Source of the DNA: M3 sp045133615
GTDB taxonomy: Bacteria > Bacteroidota > Bacteroidia > Bacteroidales > Muribaculaceae
Assembly (NCBI GenBank): GCA_045133615.1
Contig: JBGUUQ010000147.1
Span: 1-64,000, forward strand
Direction of reading: 5' to 3'
DNA length: 64,000 nucleotides
The notes under the pieces were generated by a model. That model was not told the DNA's origin. It made no database searches and worked only from the letters and a program-made list of their open reading frames with translations. Made by a program: the position numbers and the translations under genes. Of this stretch, positions 50,189-59,300 are shown piece by piece. How positions within the stretch are numbered: the stretch's first letter is position 1; each line of letters begins with the position of its first letter.

Positions 50189-51619
50189 TTAATATATCAC
50201 ATAAGAGGTGAGTGGAGCTACTTCTCCGGAAATTTTACCGTTGGAAACCTTAAATACAGTGTTGTTGACTTTGTCGGTGTATTCTCCGTCGGGGAGGGTT
50301 GTGTTGAGTTCGATTGTTTGAACTTCGTTGCTGATGTTGATGAGCGCAGCACCTTTTGCTCCGCGGGCAACTTCGATAACCTGACCATTGTCTTTAACGA
50401 TAATCTGTTCCGGTTCGCCGCTCATGGCACGACGGAATTTGTTGGCAGCAACGACTTCCGGATGTTTGAACTCATCGTTTCCGCGAGCACCGATGCGATT
50501 GTCGCCCCAGTAGTTTTCGCGAGTGCTGTTCATCGGACGGCTGAAGAACAAGGGTGTGCCGTGTTGGCGAGCTGTGAGGAATACCCAGCCCATGCGAATG
50601 AGTTGGTCTTCCATTCCGGCAGATTCGTGGGCATTGCAGTAGGTATCGTGAGATTCTACCCAAGTGACGAGTTTTTCCGGAGCAACGGGGTGATGCCAAT
50701 CGGCGAGAGAATCAGCGTAATAATTGCTTTCGTTGAGTGCGTGACGGAGAGCGTGACCATAGCTGCTGGCAGTCTGCATGATATATTCGGCATATTCTTC
50801 TTCTTTTACGTTTTTGTCTTGAAGGACTTCGCCGTAAATGAAAAGGCTGTCGGGCATGGAGAGAGAGAGGTCGCGAATGGGTTCACGTCCGGTGAAAATG
50901 TCCCAGAAATTGTTTTTGGGAGATTTTGCATCGAGAGAATCGGAGGGGAGTCCGATGTGTTTTGCCGTGTCGTAACGGAATCCGCGAGCACCACATGCAA
51001 TCAAATCGTTGACATATTGCATATAGTAATATTGGAAATCGGGATTTTCGGTATTTACATCGGGAAGACCACCCATCTTGCCTGTAGTGCATTGGTAGCG
51101 GTCGTTATAGTCAATGATGTCGTTGAGACCATTGGCGTGGAAGAGGTTTTCGTGTCCTCCCACTGCACTGTCAAGAGCTGCGGTCACTGCGGTGTGGTCG
51201 ACTGCGGTGTGGTTAGGCAATACGTCGACAATAACTTTTACGCCATATTTGGCTGCGCTGTCGCACATTGCTTTGAATTCGTCGCGTGTGCCGAGCAGGT
51301 GGTTGCCGATTTTCCAATCGATAGGTTGATAATAATAGTACCATTTACCCTTTACGGAATCTTCCGGGGTGCTGAAAAGTGCCATGCCTCCACCTTCGCC
51401 TACGAAACATGTGTTGGCGGGAGATGTCTGTACATAAGCGTAACCTGCATCGGCGATGTCTTTCATGTTTTGACCGATGGAGTTGAATGACCATGACCAA
51501 GCGTGGAGTATTACATCGTCTTCGGTCGGCTCATTTGATGCTGGGGTTGACGGGTTGCAAGAAAGCATGGCTGCGGATGCCGCACAAACAGCCATGATGG
51601 AAAAAATGGAATGTTTCAT
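50189..51619 (-). CDS. GH13 alpha-amylase family lipoprotein
   Basis: 476 residues. The signal MKHSIFSIMAVCAASAAMLS precedes the lipobox Cys21. The GH13 barrel has region I DVLPNH (132-137), region II GFRYDTAKH with nucleophile D217, region III with the acid E264 (FIYGEV), and region IV ESHD with D325. The last 75 residues form a beta domain. It hydrolyses alpha-1,4-glucans outside the cytoplasm. An acidic stretch (NEPTEDDV) comes 9 residues after the cysteine, and no SusCD genes are nearby. The gene is alone, with a perfect palindrome as terminator. Confidence 0.92.
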   Translation of the reverse strand: MKHSIFSIMAVCAASAAMLSCNPSTPASNEPTEDDVILHAWSWSFNSIGQNMKDIADAGYAYVQTSPANTCFVGEGGGMALFSTPEDSVKGKWYYYYQPIDWKIGNHLLGTRDEFKAMCDSAAKYGVKVIVDVLPNHTAVDHTAVTAALDSAVGGHENLFHANGLNDIIDYNDRYQCTTGKMGGLPDVNTENPDFQYYYMQYVNDLIACGARGFRYDTAKHIGLPSDSLDAKSPKNNFWDIFTGREPIRDLSLSMPDSLFIYGEVLQDKNVKEEEYAEYIMQTASSYGHALRHALNESNYYADSLADWHHPVAPEKLVTWVESHDTYCNAHESAGMEDQLIRMGWVFLTARQHGTPLFFSRPMNSTRENYWGDNRIGARGNDEFKHPEVVAANKFRRAMSGEPEQIIVKDNGQVIEVARGAKGAALINISNEVQTIELNTTLPDGEYTDKVNNTVFKVSNGKISGEVAPLTSYVIY

Positions 51620-51822
51620 GTGAGTAAATAAATGAATAATATTAGTTTCGTGTCGTAAAGATACAACAAATTGGGATAATAAAATGAAATGAGCCGGCTT
51701 TTTTAGATTTCAATATAATATGAAAAATGGATGTAAATATTGAAAATTGCCACATTAAACGATGTAAATCAAGCAAAAATCCAATAAAATCACATTTTTA
51801 GTGAAATTTTTCCCGAAAAATA

Positions 51823-51852
51823 TTTGTAATTGTGGCAAAATGCTTAACTTTG
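51823..51852 (+). promoter_or_regulatory. promoter of dapF
   Basis: TTTG (51823-51826) and TAACTTTG (51845-51852) are spaced by 18 nt. The leader to the ATG at 51895 is about 36 nt. The rest of the 51620-51822 gap is AT-rich; a TATCTTTA at 51656-51663 on the minus strand could serve the amylase gene. Confidence 0.7.
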
Positions 51853-51894
51853 CATCGTGAAACATCTCAAAACGTAACAAAACCGCTATTTACG

Positions 51895-52743
51895 ATGGAA
51901 GAAATAAGATTCACGAAGATGCATGGAATAAGCAACGACTATATATATATTAATTGTATGGAGTCGTGTCCGCGCGACCTTGAAGCACTCTCGATAGAGA
52001 TGAGCAATCGTCATTGCGGAGTCGGGGGCGACGGTATTATTCTTATTTTGCCGTCGGATAAAGCAGATTTTATGATGCGGATATTCAATGCCGACGGTTC
52101 TGAAGCCAAAATGTGTGGGAACGGTGTGCGGTGTGTCGGAAAATATGTATATGATTATGGCTTGACCGACAAACCGGTCGTAACTGTCGAAACGCTTTCC
52201 GGCATTAAGACTCTTGATTTGCATCTTAAATGCGGAAAAGTGGAATCTGTCACTGTTGATATGGGTGAGCCTATAATCGATGCCGAGCTTGTCCCGGTCA
52301 AGGCTCAAGGTCGACAAATGGTCGATGAAATTGTGGCAACATCTCATGGCGATATTAATATGACTGCCGTTTCGATGGGAAATCCTCATGGCGTGGTGTT
52401 TGTCGATGACCTTGACAAGGTGGATGTACATGGTCTTGGTCGAGAACTTGAAAATCATTTGATGTTTCCGGATCGTGCCAATATCGAATTTGCTCAAATA
52501 CTGAATTGTGCGGAAATCCGAATGAGAGTGTGGGAGCGCGGAAGTGGCGAGACGATGGCTTGTGGAACCGGAGCCTGCGCTACAGCCGTAGCGGGAGCCA
52601 TCACCGGACGTTGCGGTCGGGAAGTGACACTTCACTTGCTCGGCGGAGATTTGAAAATAGAGTGGTGTCCGGCTGATTCCCACGTGTATATGACAGGTGG
52701 CGCTACGACAGTGTTTGAAGGTGTCTATCAACGTAAAAGTTAA
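51895..52743 (+). CDS. dapF: diaminopimelate epimerase
   Basis: 282 residues from the ATG at 51895; the open frame reaches 51832 but would include the -7 element. It converts LL- to meso-diaminopimelate for lysine and peptidoglycan. The two catalytic cysteines lie in KMCGNGVRC (C74) and MACGTGACA (about C222). FTKMHGISNDYIYIN and GNPHGVVFV are family motifs. dapL follows after 6 nt, forming a two-gene unit for the last two DAP steps. Confidence 0.96.
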   Translation: MEEIRFTKMHGISNDYIYINCMESCPRDLEALSIEMSNRHCGVGGDGIILILPSDKADFMMRIFNADGSEAKMCGNGVRCVGKYVYDYGLTDKPVVTVETLSGIKTLDLHLKCGKVESVTVDMGEPIIDAELVPVKAQGRQMVDEIVATSHGDINMTAVSMGNPHGVVFVDDLDKVDVHGLGRELENHLMFPDRANIEFAQILNCAEIRMRVWERGSGETMACGTGACATAVAGAITGRCGREVTLHLLGGDLKIEWCPADSHVYMTGGATTVFEGVYQRKS

Positions 52744-52749
52744 TAAGAT

Positions 52750-53985
52750 ATGGTTAAGGTAAACAATAATTTCTGCGAGTTGCCGGCAAGTTATCTGTTT
52801 TCGGAGGTTGCGAAAAAAATAAATGCGTTTAAGCAATCGCATCCCGACAGTCGGATTATCCGTATGGGTATCGGCGATGTGACCCAACCGATATGTAAGG
52901 CGGCTGTGGCAGCCCTCGAAAAGGCGGCAGCCGAGCAGGCCGATGCGAAAACATTTCACGGATATGGTCCGGAACAAGGATATGAGTTTCTTGCAAGTAA
53001 AATCGCTGAATACGATTATGCTCCTTATGGCGTTGAAATTTCGACTGACGAGATTTTTATAAGCGACGGAGCTAAAAGCGATACCGGCAATATCGGTGAC
53101 ATTCTGTCGGTGGAAAATGTGGTGGCTGTAACCGACCCGGTCTATCCGGTCTATGTGGACACAAATGTGATGGCCGGGCGTGCCGGACACCTCGGAGAAG
53201 ATGGCAAGTGGAGTAGAATTAGCTATTTACCTTGCACAGCTGAAAATGGATTTGTACCTTTGTTGCCTATAAATGAGGTCGATGTGATCTATTTGTGCTA
53301 TCCGAACAATCCGACAGGCACTACGCTCACCAAAGCGCAACTTGCTCGATGGGTGGACTATGCACGAGAACACAAAGCTCTCATATTGTTTGACTCGGCT
53401 TATGAAGCCTATATCACGGAAGACGATGTGCCTCACAGCATTTACGAAATTCCCGGAGCAAAGGAGGTGGCAATCGAATTTCGCAGCTTCTCCAAGACAG
53501 CAGGATTTACCGGACTGCGGTGTGGATATACGGTGGTTCCGAAGGAGGTGAAAGCCTATGCAGCCGATGGCTCTTTAGTGTCGCTCAATGCTCTGTGGAA
53601 TCGTCGCCAATGCACGAAGTTTAACGGAGCAAGCTATGTGGTACAGCGTGCAGCCGAGGCATTATATAGCGAAGAAGGTCGCAGTCAGGTGAAAGAGACC
53701 GTAGCATACTATATGCGTAATGCGGCAATACTTCGTGAAGGGGTGGCGCAAGCCGGATTGGAAGTCTATGGCGGCGTGAATGCTCCTTACATTTGGGTTA
53801 AAACGCCTGACGGAATGTCTTCATGGCAGTTTTTCGACAAATTGCTTGAAGAGTGCAATATCGCCGGAACACCGGGTGTCGGATTCGGGCCTTCAGGAGA
53901 AGGATATTTCCGACTGACGGCATTCGGCCGATATGAGGACACAGTAGAGGCTGTGGAACGATTAAAGAAATTAAAATTGGGATAA
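52750..53985 (+). CDS. dapL: LL-diaminopimelate aminotransferase
   Basis: 411 residues. It converts tetrahydrodipicolinate directly to LL-diaminopimelate with glutamate, bypassing the succinylase route. The PLP lysine lies in FRSFSKTAGFTGLRCGY (near residue 248); IRMGIGDVTQPI and YPNNPTGTTLTKAQL are conserved. Length and sequence match the DapL family of Bacteroidota and plants. It follows dapF and precedes glnN by 51 nt with no visible terminator. Confidence 0.96.
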   Translation: MVKVNNNFCELPASYLFSEVAKKINAFKQSHPDSRIIRMGIGDVTQPICKAAVAALEKAAAEQADAKTFHGYGPEQGYEFLASKIAEYDYAPYGVEISTDEIFISDGAKSDTGNIGDILSVENVVAVTDPVYPVYVDTNVMAGRAGHLGEDGKWSRISYLPCTAENGFVPLLPINEVDVIYLCYPNNPTGTTLTKAQLARWVDYAREHKALILFDSAYEAYITEDDVPHSIYEIPGAKEVAIEFRSFSKTAGFTGLRCGYTVVPKEVKAYAADGSLVSLNALWNRRQCTKFNGASYVVQRAAEALYSEEGRSQVKETVAYYMRNAAILREGVAQAGLEVYGGVNAPYIWVKTPDGMSSWQFFDKLLEECNIAGTPGVGFGPSGEGYFRLTAFGRYEDTVEAVERLKKLKLG

Positions 53986-54036
53986 GCATCCCGCAAAATT
54001 TAAATAAATCAATAATTCAACTAAAAACAAAAGATT

Positions 54037-56226
54037 ATGTCAACGTTGAGATTTAAAGTAGTAGAAGAGGCTTTCGACCGCAAGGCTGTAGCCGTTAAGA
54101 TTCCCTCAGAACGTCCTGAAGAATATTACGGCAAGTATGTTTTCAATCGCCAGAAGATGTTTGAATATCTTCCCAAGAAAACTTACGATGCACTTGTGAA
54201 TGCAATCGATAACAAAGAGCCTCTTTCGCGAGAAGTTGCTGATAGCGTAGCCGCTGGAATGAAGCAATGGGCAATCGATAATGGGGCACGCCATTATACT
54301 CACTGGTTTCAACCTCTCACCGACGGAACAGCCGAAAAGCACGATGCTTTTATCGAGCATGACGGCAAAGGTGGAGTAGTGGAAGAATTTACCGGTAAAC
54401 TTCTCGTTCAGCAGGAGCCTGATGCTTCGAGCTTCCCGAATGGTGGTATTCGTAACACGTTTGAGGCTCGCGGTTACTCGGCATGGGATATATCCTCACC
54501 TGCGTTTATTCTCGACCAGACACTTTGTATCCCTACAATCTTCATCTCTTACACCGGAGAATCTCTTGACTACAAGACTCCGCTCCTTCGCGCACTCAAC
54601 AGTGTCGACAAAGCAGGAACTGCGGTAGCTCAATATTTCGATCCGTCGGTGAAGCATGTTCACTCTTATCTCGGATGGGAACAGGAGTATTTCTTGGTGG
54701 ATGAAGCATTGTATTCGGCACGCCCCGACTTGGTAATGACAGGTCGTACCCTTATGGGACACGAAAGTGCCAAAAACCAGCAGCTCGAAGACCACTATTT
54801 CGGCGCAATCCCGTCGAGAGTGGAAGCGTTTATGCTTGATTTGGAGATTGAATGTCACAAACTTGGTATTCCGGCAAAGACTCGTCACAATGAGGTTGCA
54901 CCCAACCAGTTTGAACTTGCTCCTATCTTTGAGGAAACAAATCTCGCCAACGACCACAACTTGCTGTTGATGTCGCTTATCGGTGAGGTTGCCCGTCGTC
55001 ACAATTTCCGTGTGCTTCTCCACGAGAAACCTTTTGCCGGAGTAAACGGTTCGGGTAAACACAACAACTGGAGTCTCGGAACAGACACCGGAGTGCTTCT
55101 TTTCGCTCCCGGCAAGACTCCGATGGGAAATTTGCAGTTCATGACGTTTATTGTCAATGTGATGGCTGCCGTACATCGTCACAATGCTTTGTTGAAAGCT
55201 TCAATCATGTCGGCTACCAACGGTCATCGTCTTGGCGCGAATGAAGCACCTCCTGCAATCATTTCTATCTTCATGGGTTCTCAACTCAGTGAGATTCTCG
55301 ATAAGATGGAGAAAAGCAACAAGGATGAGTTGATTGATTTCGGAGGAAAAGAGGGATTGAAGCTGAATGTATCGCAGATTCCCGAAATCATGATTGACAA
55401 CACGGACCGCAACCGTACATCTCCATTTGCTTTCACAGGCAATCGTTTTGAGTTCCGTGCGGTAGGTTCAAGCGCCAACTGTGCATCTGCAATGATTGCG
55501 TTGAATGCAGCAGTGGCAGATCAGCTTTTCGACTTCAAGGCTAAGGTTGATGCTCGTATCGCTAATGGTGAAACTTTGGTTCACGCTATTCTCGAAGAAC
55601 TTAAAGTGTTGATTTCTCAATCAAAAGCTATTCACTTCGACGGTAACGGCTACAGTGATGAATGGAAAGAGGAAGCTGCTCGCCGCGGTCTTGACTGTGA
55701 AACTTGTGTGCCGAAGATTTTTGACGCATATCTGACCGACTCTTCGGTTGAAATGTTTAAGGCGACCGGAGTCTTCTCCAAAGAGGAACTTGAAGCCCGC
55801 AACGAGGTTAAGTGGGAAATGTACACCAAAAAGATTCAGATTGAGGCTCGTGTACTTGGCGACCTTGCATTGAATCATGTGATTCCGGTGGCAACTCGCT
55901 ATCAGTCCATTTTGGTTGATAATGTGTTTAAGATTAAGAATCTCTTCCCCGGAGAAAAGGGAGAAAAGCTTGCAGCACCCGATTTGGCAACCATTGAATC
56001 GATTGCGGCTCACATGCTTGTAATCAAGGAGGAAACGGCAAAAATGGTAGATGCCCGCCGTCGAGCCAATAAGGTGGCAAATGAGCGAGAGAAAGCTCTT
56101 GCTTATCACGATACGGTAGCTCCCTGTATGGATACTATACGCTACCACATCGACAAACTCGAACTTATGGTCGATAATGAGATGTGGCCGTTGCCTAAGT
56201 ATCGCGAGCTTCTGTTCATAAGATAA
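54037..56226 (+). CDS. glnN: glutamine synthetase type III
   Basis: 729 residues. It makes glutamine from glutamate, ammonia and ATP. The GSIII-specific N-terminus (VFNRQKMFEYLPKKTYDAL) precedes the catalytic core with GWEQEYFLVDEALY, AKTRHNEVAPNQFELAPIFE, the glycine-rich GVNGSGKHNNWSL and DRNRTSPFAFTGNRFEFR. The size is much larger than GSI and typical of GSIII. It is followed by gltB-gltD, so the whole GS-GOGAT ammonia route is adjacent. No obvious promoter was found upstream; it may be read from dapF. Confidence 0.96.
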   Translation: MSTLRFKVVEEAFDRKAVAVKIPSERPEEYYGKYVFNRQKMFEYLPKKTYDALVNAIDNKEPLSREVADSVAAGMKQWAIDNGARHYTHWFQPLTDGTAEKHDAFIEHDGKGGVVEEFTGKLLVQQEPDASSFPNGGIRNTFEARGYSAWDISSPAFILDQTLCIPTIFISYTGESLDYKTPLLRALNSVDKAGTAVAQYFDPSVKHVHSYLGWEQEYFLVDEALYSARPDLVMTGRTLMGHESAKNQQLEDHYFGAIPSRVEAFMLDLEIECHKLGIPAKTRHNEVAPNQFELAPIFEETNLANDHNLLLMSLIGEVARRHNFRVLLHEKPFAGVNGSGKHNNWSLGTDTGVLLFAPGKTPMGNLQFMTFIVNVMAAVHRHNALLKASIMSATNGHRLGANEAPPAIISIFMGSQLSEILDKMEKSNKDELIDFGGKEGLKLNVSQIPEIMIDNTDRNRTSPFAFTGNRFEFRAVGSSANCASAMIALNAAVADQLFDFKAKVDARIANGETLVHAILEELKVLISQSKAIHFDGNGYSDEWKEEAARRGLDCETCVPKIFDAYLTDSSVEMFKATGVFSKEELEARNEVKWEMYTKKIQIEARVLGDLALNHVIPVATRYQSILVDNVFKIKNLFPGEKGEKLAAPDLATIESIAAHMLVIKEETAKMVDARRRANKVANEREKALAYHDTVAPCMDTIRYHIDKLELMVDNEMWPLPKYRELLFIR

Positions 56227-56306
56227 TCAGATATTAAATTCTAAGAAAGCGGTTTAAATCGCTAAATAAGCAAATCGTTTAGTTGGTAATAATCCGCAAA
56301 AGTATG

Positions 56307-56354
56307 GTGCCGGGAGTGCAAATTCCTATGGTAGTAGCCCGGCACATGCTTTTT
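56307..56354 (+). terminator. terminator-like hairpin in the glnN-gltB gap
   Basis: GTGCCGGG (56307-56314) pairs perfectly with CCCGGCAC (56338-56345) around a 23-nt loop; TTTTT follows 4 nt later (56350-56354). It lies 81 nt past glnN and 28 nt before gltB. It could end the glnN transcript, or attenuate gltB. Confidence 0.55.
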
Positions 56355-56381
56355 CGGAAGAAAAAGAAAGGAAAAAACATT

Positions 56382-59300
56382 ATGCAGACAGGAATGCCAA
56401 GTCCCCGGGGGCTTTATGATCCCCGCTACGAGAAAGACGCTTGCGGCGTAGGTCTCTTGGTCAACATTCGTGGCGTTAAGTCCCATCAACTCGTGGAAAA
56501 GGGACTTCAAGTATTGGAACACATGGTACATCGTGGAGCAGAAGGTGCCGATCCAAAGACCGGCGACGGAGCCGGTATCATGGTGCAGATACCTCACGAG
56601 TTTATCCTTCTCCAAGGTATTGCAGTACCTGAAAAAGGTCGCTACGGAAGCGGTCTTGTATTCCTTCCAAAAAATGAGGAATCGCAACAGATAATTTTCG
56701 ACCTCATCGAGCGCGAAGCTATCGAAATGGGGTTGTCATCACTTCCGGTGCGTGACGTGCCCACCAATAGCGAGCAACTTGGCATTGTCGCTCGTGCTGC
56801 CGAACCTGACATCAAGCAGATTTTTATAGCTGATGAAAAGTCAAATGCTCCTCTCGAACCTCGTCTGTATATCCTTCGTAAGAAAATTGAAAAGAAGATA
56901 GCCGAATCGAATATAGCCGGTAAGGATGAATTCTATATCGTTTCGCTCTCGTCCAAAAATATAGTGTATAAGGGAATGCTTTCATCGCTACAGTTGCGAT
57001 ATTATTTCCCTGATTTGATGAATCCCCATTTCACAACCGGAATGGCGTTGGTTCACTCTCGTTTCAGTACCAATACATTCCCGACGTGGTCGTTGGCACA
57101 ACCATTCCGTATGCTTGGACATAATGGAGAAATCAACACGATACAGGGCAACCGAATGTGGATGAAAGCCCGCGAATGTGTCCTTCACCCGGAAGCATTC
57201 GGCGACAATGATCTGACTCCTATTCTCCAACCGAACATGAGCGACAGTGCGTCGCTCGACAATGCATTGGAATATTTTGTGATGGGAGGAATGAGTTTGC
57301 CGCATGCGTTGGCAATGCTTGTCCCGGAAAGTTTCAATGACAAAAACCCGATTTCTCCGGAGTTGAAAGCTTTCTATGAATATCATTCCATTCTGATGGA
57401 AGCGTGGGATGGTCCGGCAACGTTGCTTTTCAGCGATGGCCGGTATGCCGGAGGTATGCTTGACCGTAACGGACTTCGTCCGGCACGTTATCTTATCACT
57501 CACAACGACACTATGGTGGTTGCGTCTGAAATGGGTGTACTCCCGTTTGAAGCTACCGAGGTAAAGGAAAAAGGTCGTCTGCGTCCGGGTAAGATGCTTA
57601 TGGTGGATATGGAAAAGGGTGAAATCTATCACGATGCGCAACTTAAAGAGATGCTTGCATCGGAATACCCGTATCGCGACTGGCTTGCGAAAAACCGTAT
57701 AAAGCTCGACAAGATAAGCAGCGGTCGCAAAGTGAACAATGAGGTGGAAAATTTCAGCCGATTGCTTCGCTCGTTCTACTATCATCGTGAGGAGGTGGAG
57801 AAAATCATCACTCCGATGGTGGTTGATGGAAAAGAACCGGTCAACTCAATGGGAAATGATACTCCGCTTGCGGTGCTTAGTTCGCAACCTCAGTTGCTGT
57901 TCAATTATTTTCGTCAGCATTTTGCTCAGGTGACCAACCCGCCTATCGACCCATTGCGCGAAGAACTTGTGATGAGTCTCGACAGCTACATCGGTGCAAT
58001 CGATATGAATCTAATGGACCCGAATCCCGAATTGTGTAAGATGGTGGAATTGAAACGTCCCATTCTTACCAATCAAGAACTCGATATTCTGTGTAATCTG
58101 CGTTACAAAGGCTTTAACACCCGCAAATTGGCTATGACATTCCCTGTCACAGAAGGTGCAGCCGGACTGGAGGCTGCAATCGACCGATTGTGTAAAGAAG
58201 CGGAAAAAGCGGTGGATGAGGGGTGCAATTATATTGTGCTGTCAGACCGTGGCGTAGATGCCGATAATGCACCAATACCGTCGTTGCTTGCTACTTCAGC
58301 GGTGCATCATCACCTTATCGATAAGAAAAAGCGCGTGCAGACGGCGCTCGTTATCGAGACGGCAGATGCCCGTGAGGTGATGCACTTTGCTTTGTTATCG
58401 GGATATGGTGCGAGTGCGGTTAATCCTTACCTTGCTTTCGCCATTATAGATGATTTGGTGAAGAGAAAAGAGATTCAGTTGGATTTCCATACGGCTGAAA
58501 AAAATTATATCAAGGCTATAGATAAGGGATTGCTTAAAGTGATGTCGAAAATGGGTATATCGACTATCACAAGCTATAAAGGTGCACAACTGTTTGAGGC
58601 TGTAGGTATTTCGGATGAAATGGTCGACAGATATTTCGGAAATACTACATCAAAGATTGGCGGTATTGATATTGCCGATCTGTCGAAAGATATTCTTGCA
58701 TCACATGCAGAAGCATTCTCGGAAGAGTATGATACACAGGCGCCGATGCGTCATCGCGGAGTGTATTCATTCCGTAAGGATGGTGAATATCATGCGTGGA
58801 ATCCTGAAACGATTGCCACATTGCAACTCGCCACTCGCTTAGGCAGCTACAAAAAGTTTAAAGAATTTACTTCGCTTGTAGATAACAAGCCTGAACCGAT
58901 ATTTATTCGTGATTTCCTTGATTTCAAGAAAGGTGAACCCATATCAATCGATGAAGTCGAACCGATTGAAAACATCATGCACAGATTTGTTACCGGAGCA
59001 ATGTCGTTTGGCTCAATCAGCCGCGAAGCTCACGAGGCTTTGGGTATTGCGATGAATACAATCGGTGCACGAAGCAATACCGGTGAAGGGGGTGAGGACG
59101 CAGAGCGTTTCAAGCCGCGTCCCGACGGAACGTCGGCTCGCAGTGCCATCAAGCAAGTTGCATCCGGACGTTTTGGTGTTACAGCCGAATATCTTGTCAA
59201 TGCCGATGAAATCCAGATTAAGATAGCTCAGGGAGCCAAGCCGGGTGAAGGTGGTCAATTGCCAGGATTTAAAGTAGACAAGATTATCGCAAAGACTCGT

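Noticed and set aside
50147..51490. 447-codon plus-strand open frame opposite the amylase gene
   Set aside because: The minus-strand frame has a lipobox and all GH13 catalytic residues; the plus-strand frame is a Cys/Val-rich shadow.
51886..53190. 434-codon minus-strand open frame opposite dapF and dapL
   Set aside because: Both plus-strand genes carry complete catalytic motifs; the antisense frame has none.
56283..56381. 33-codon extension of GltB
   Set aside because: It covers the leader hairpin and T-run and lacks similarity to the short GltB propeptide.
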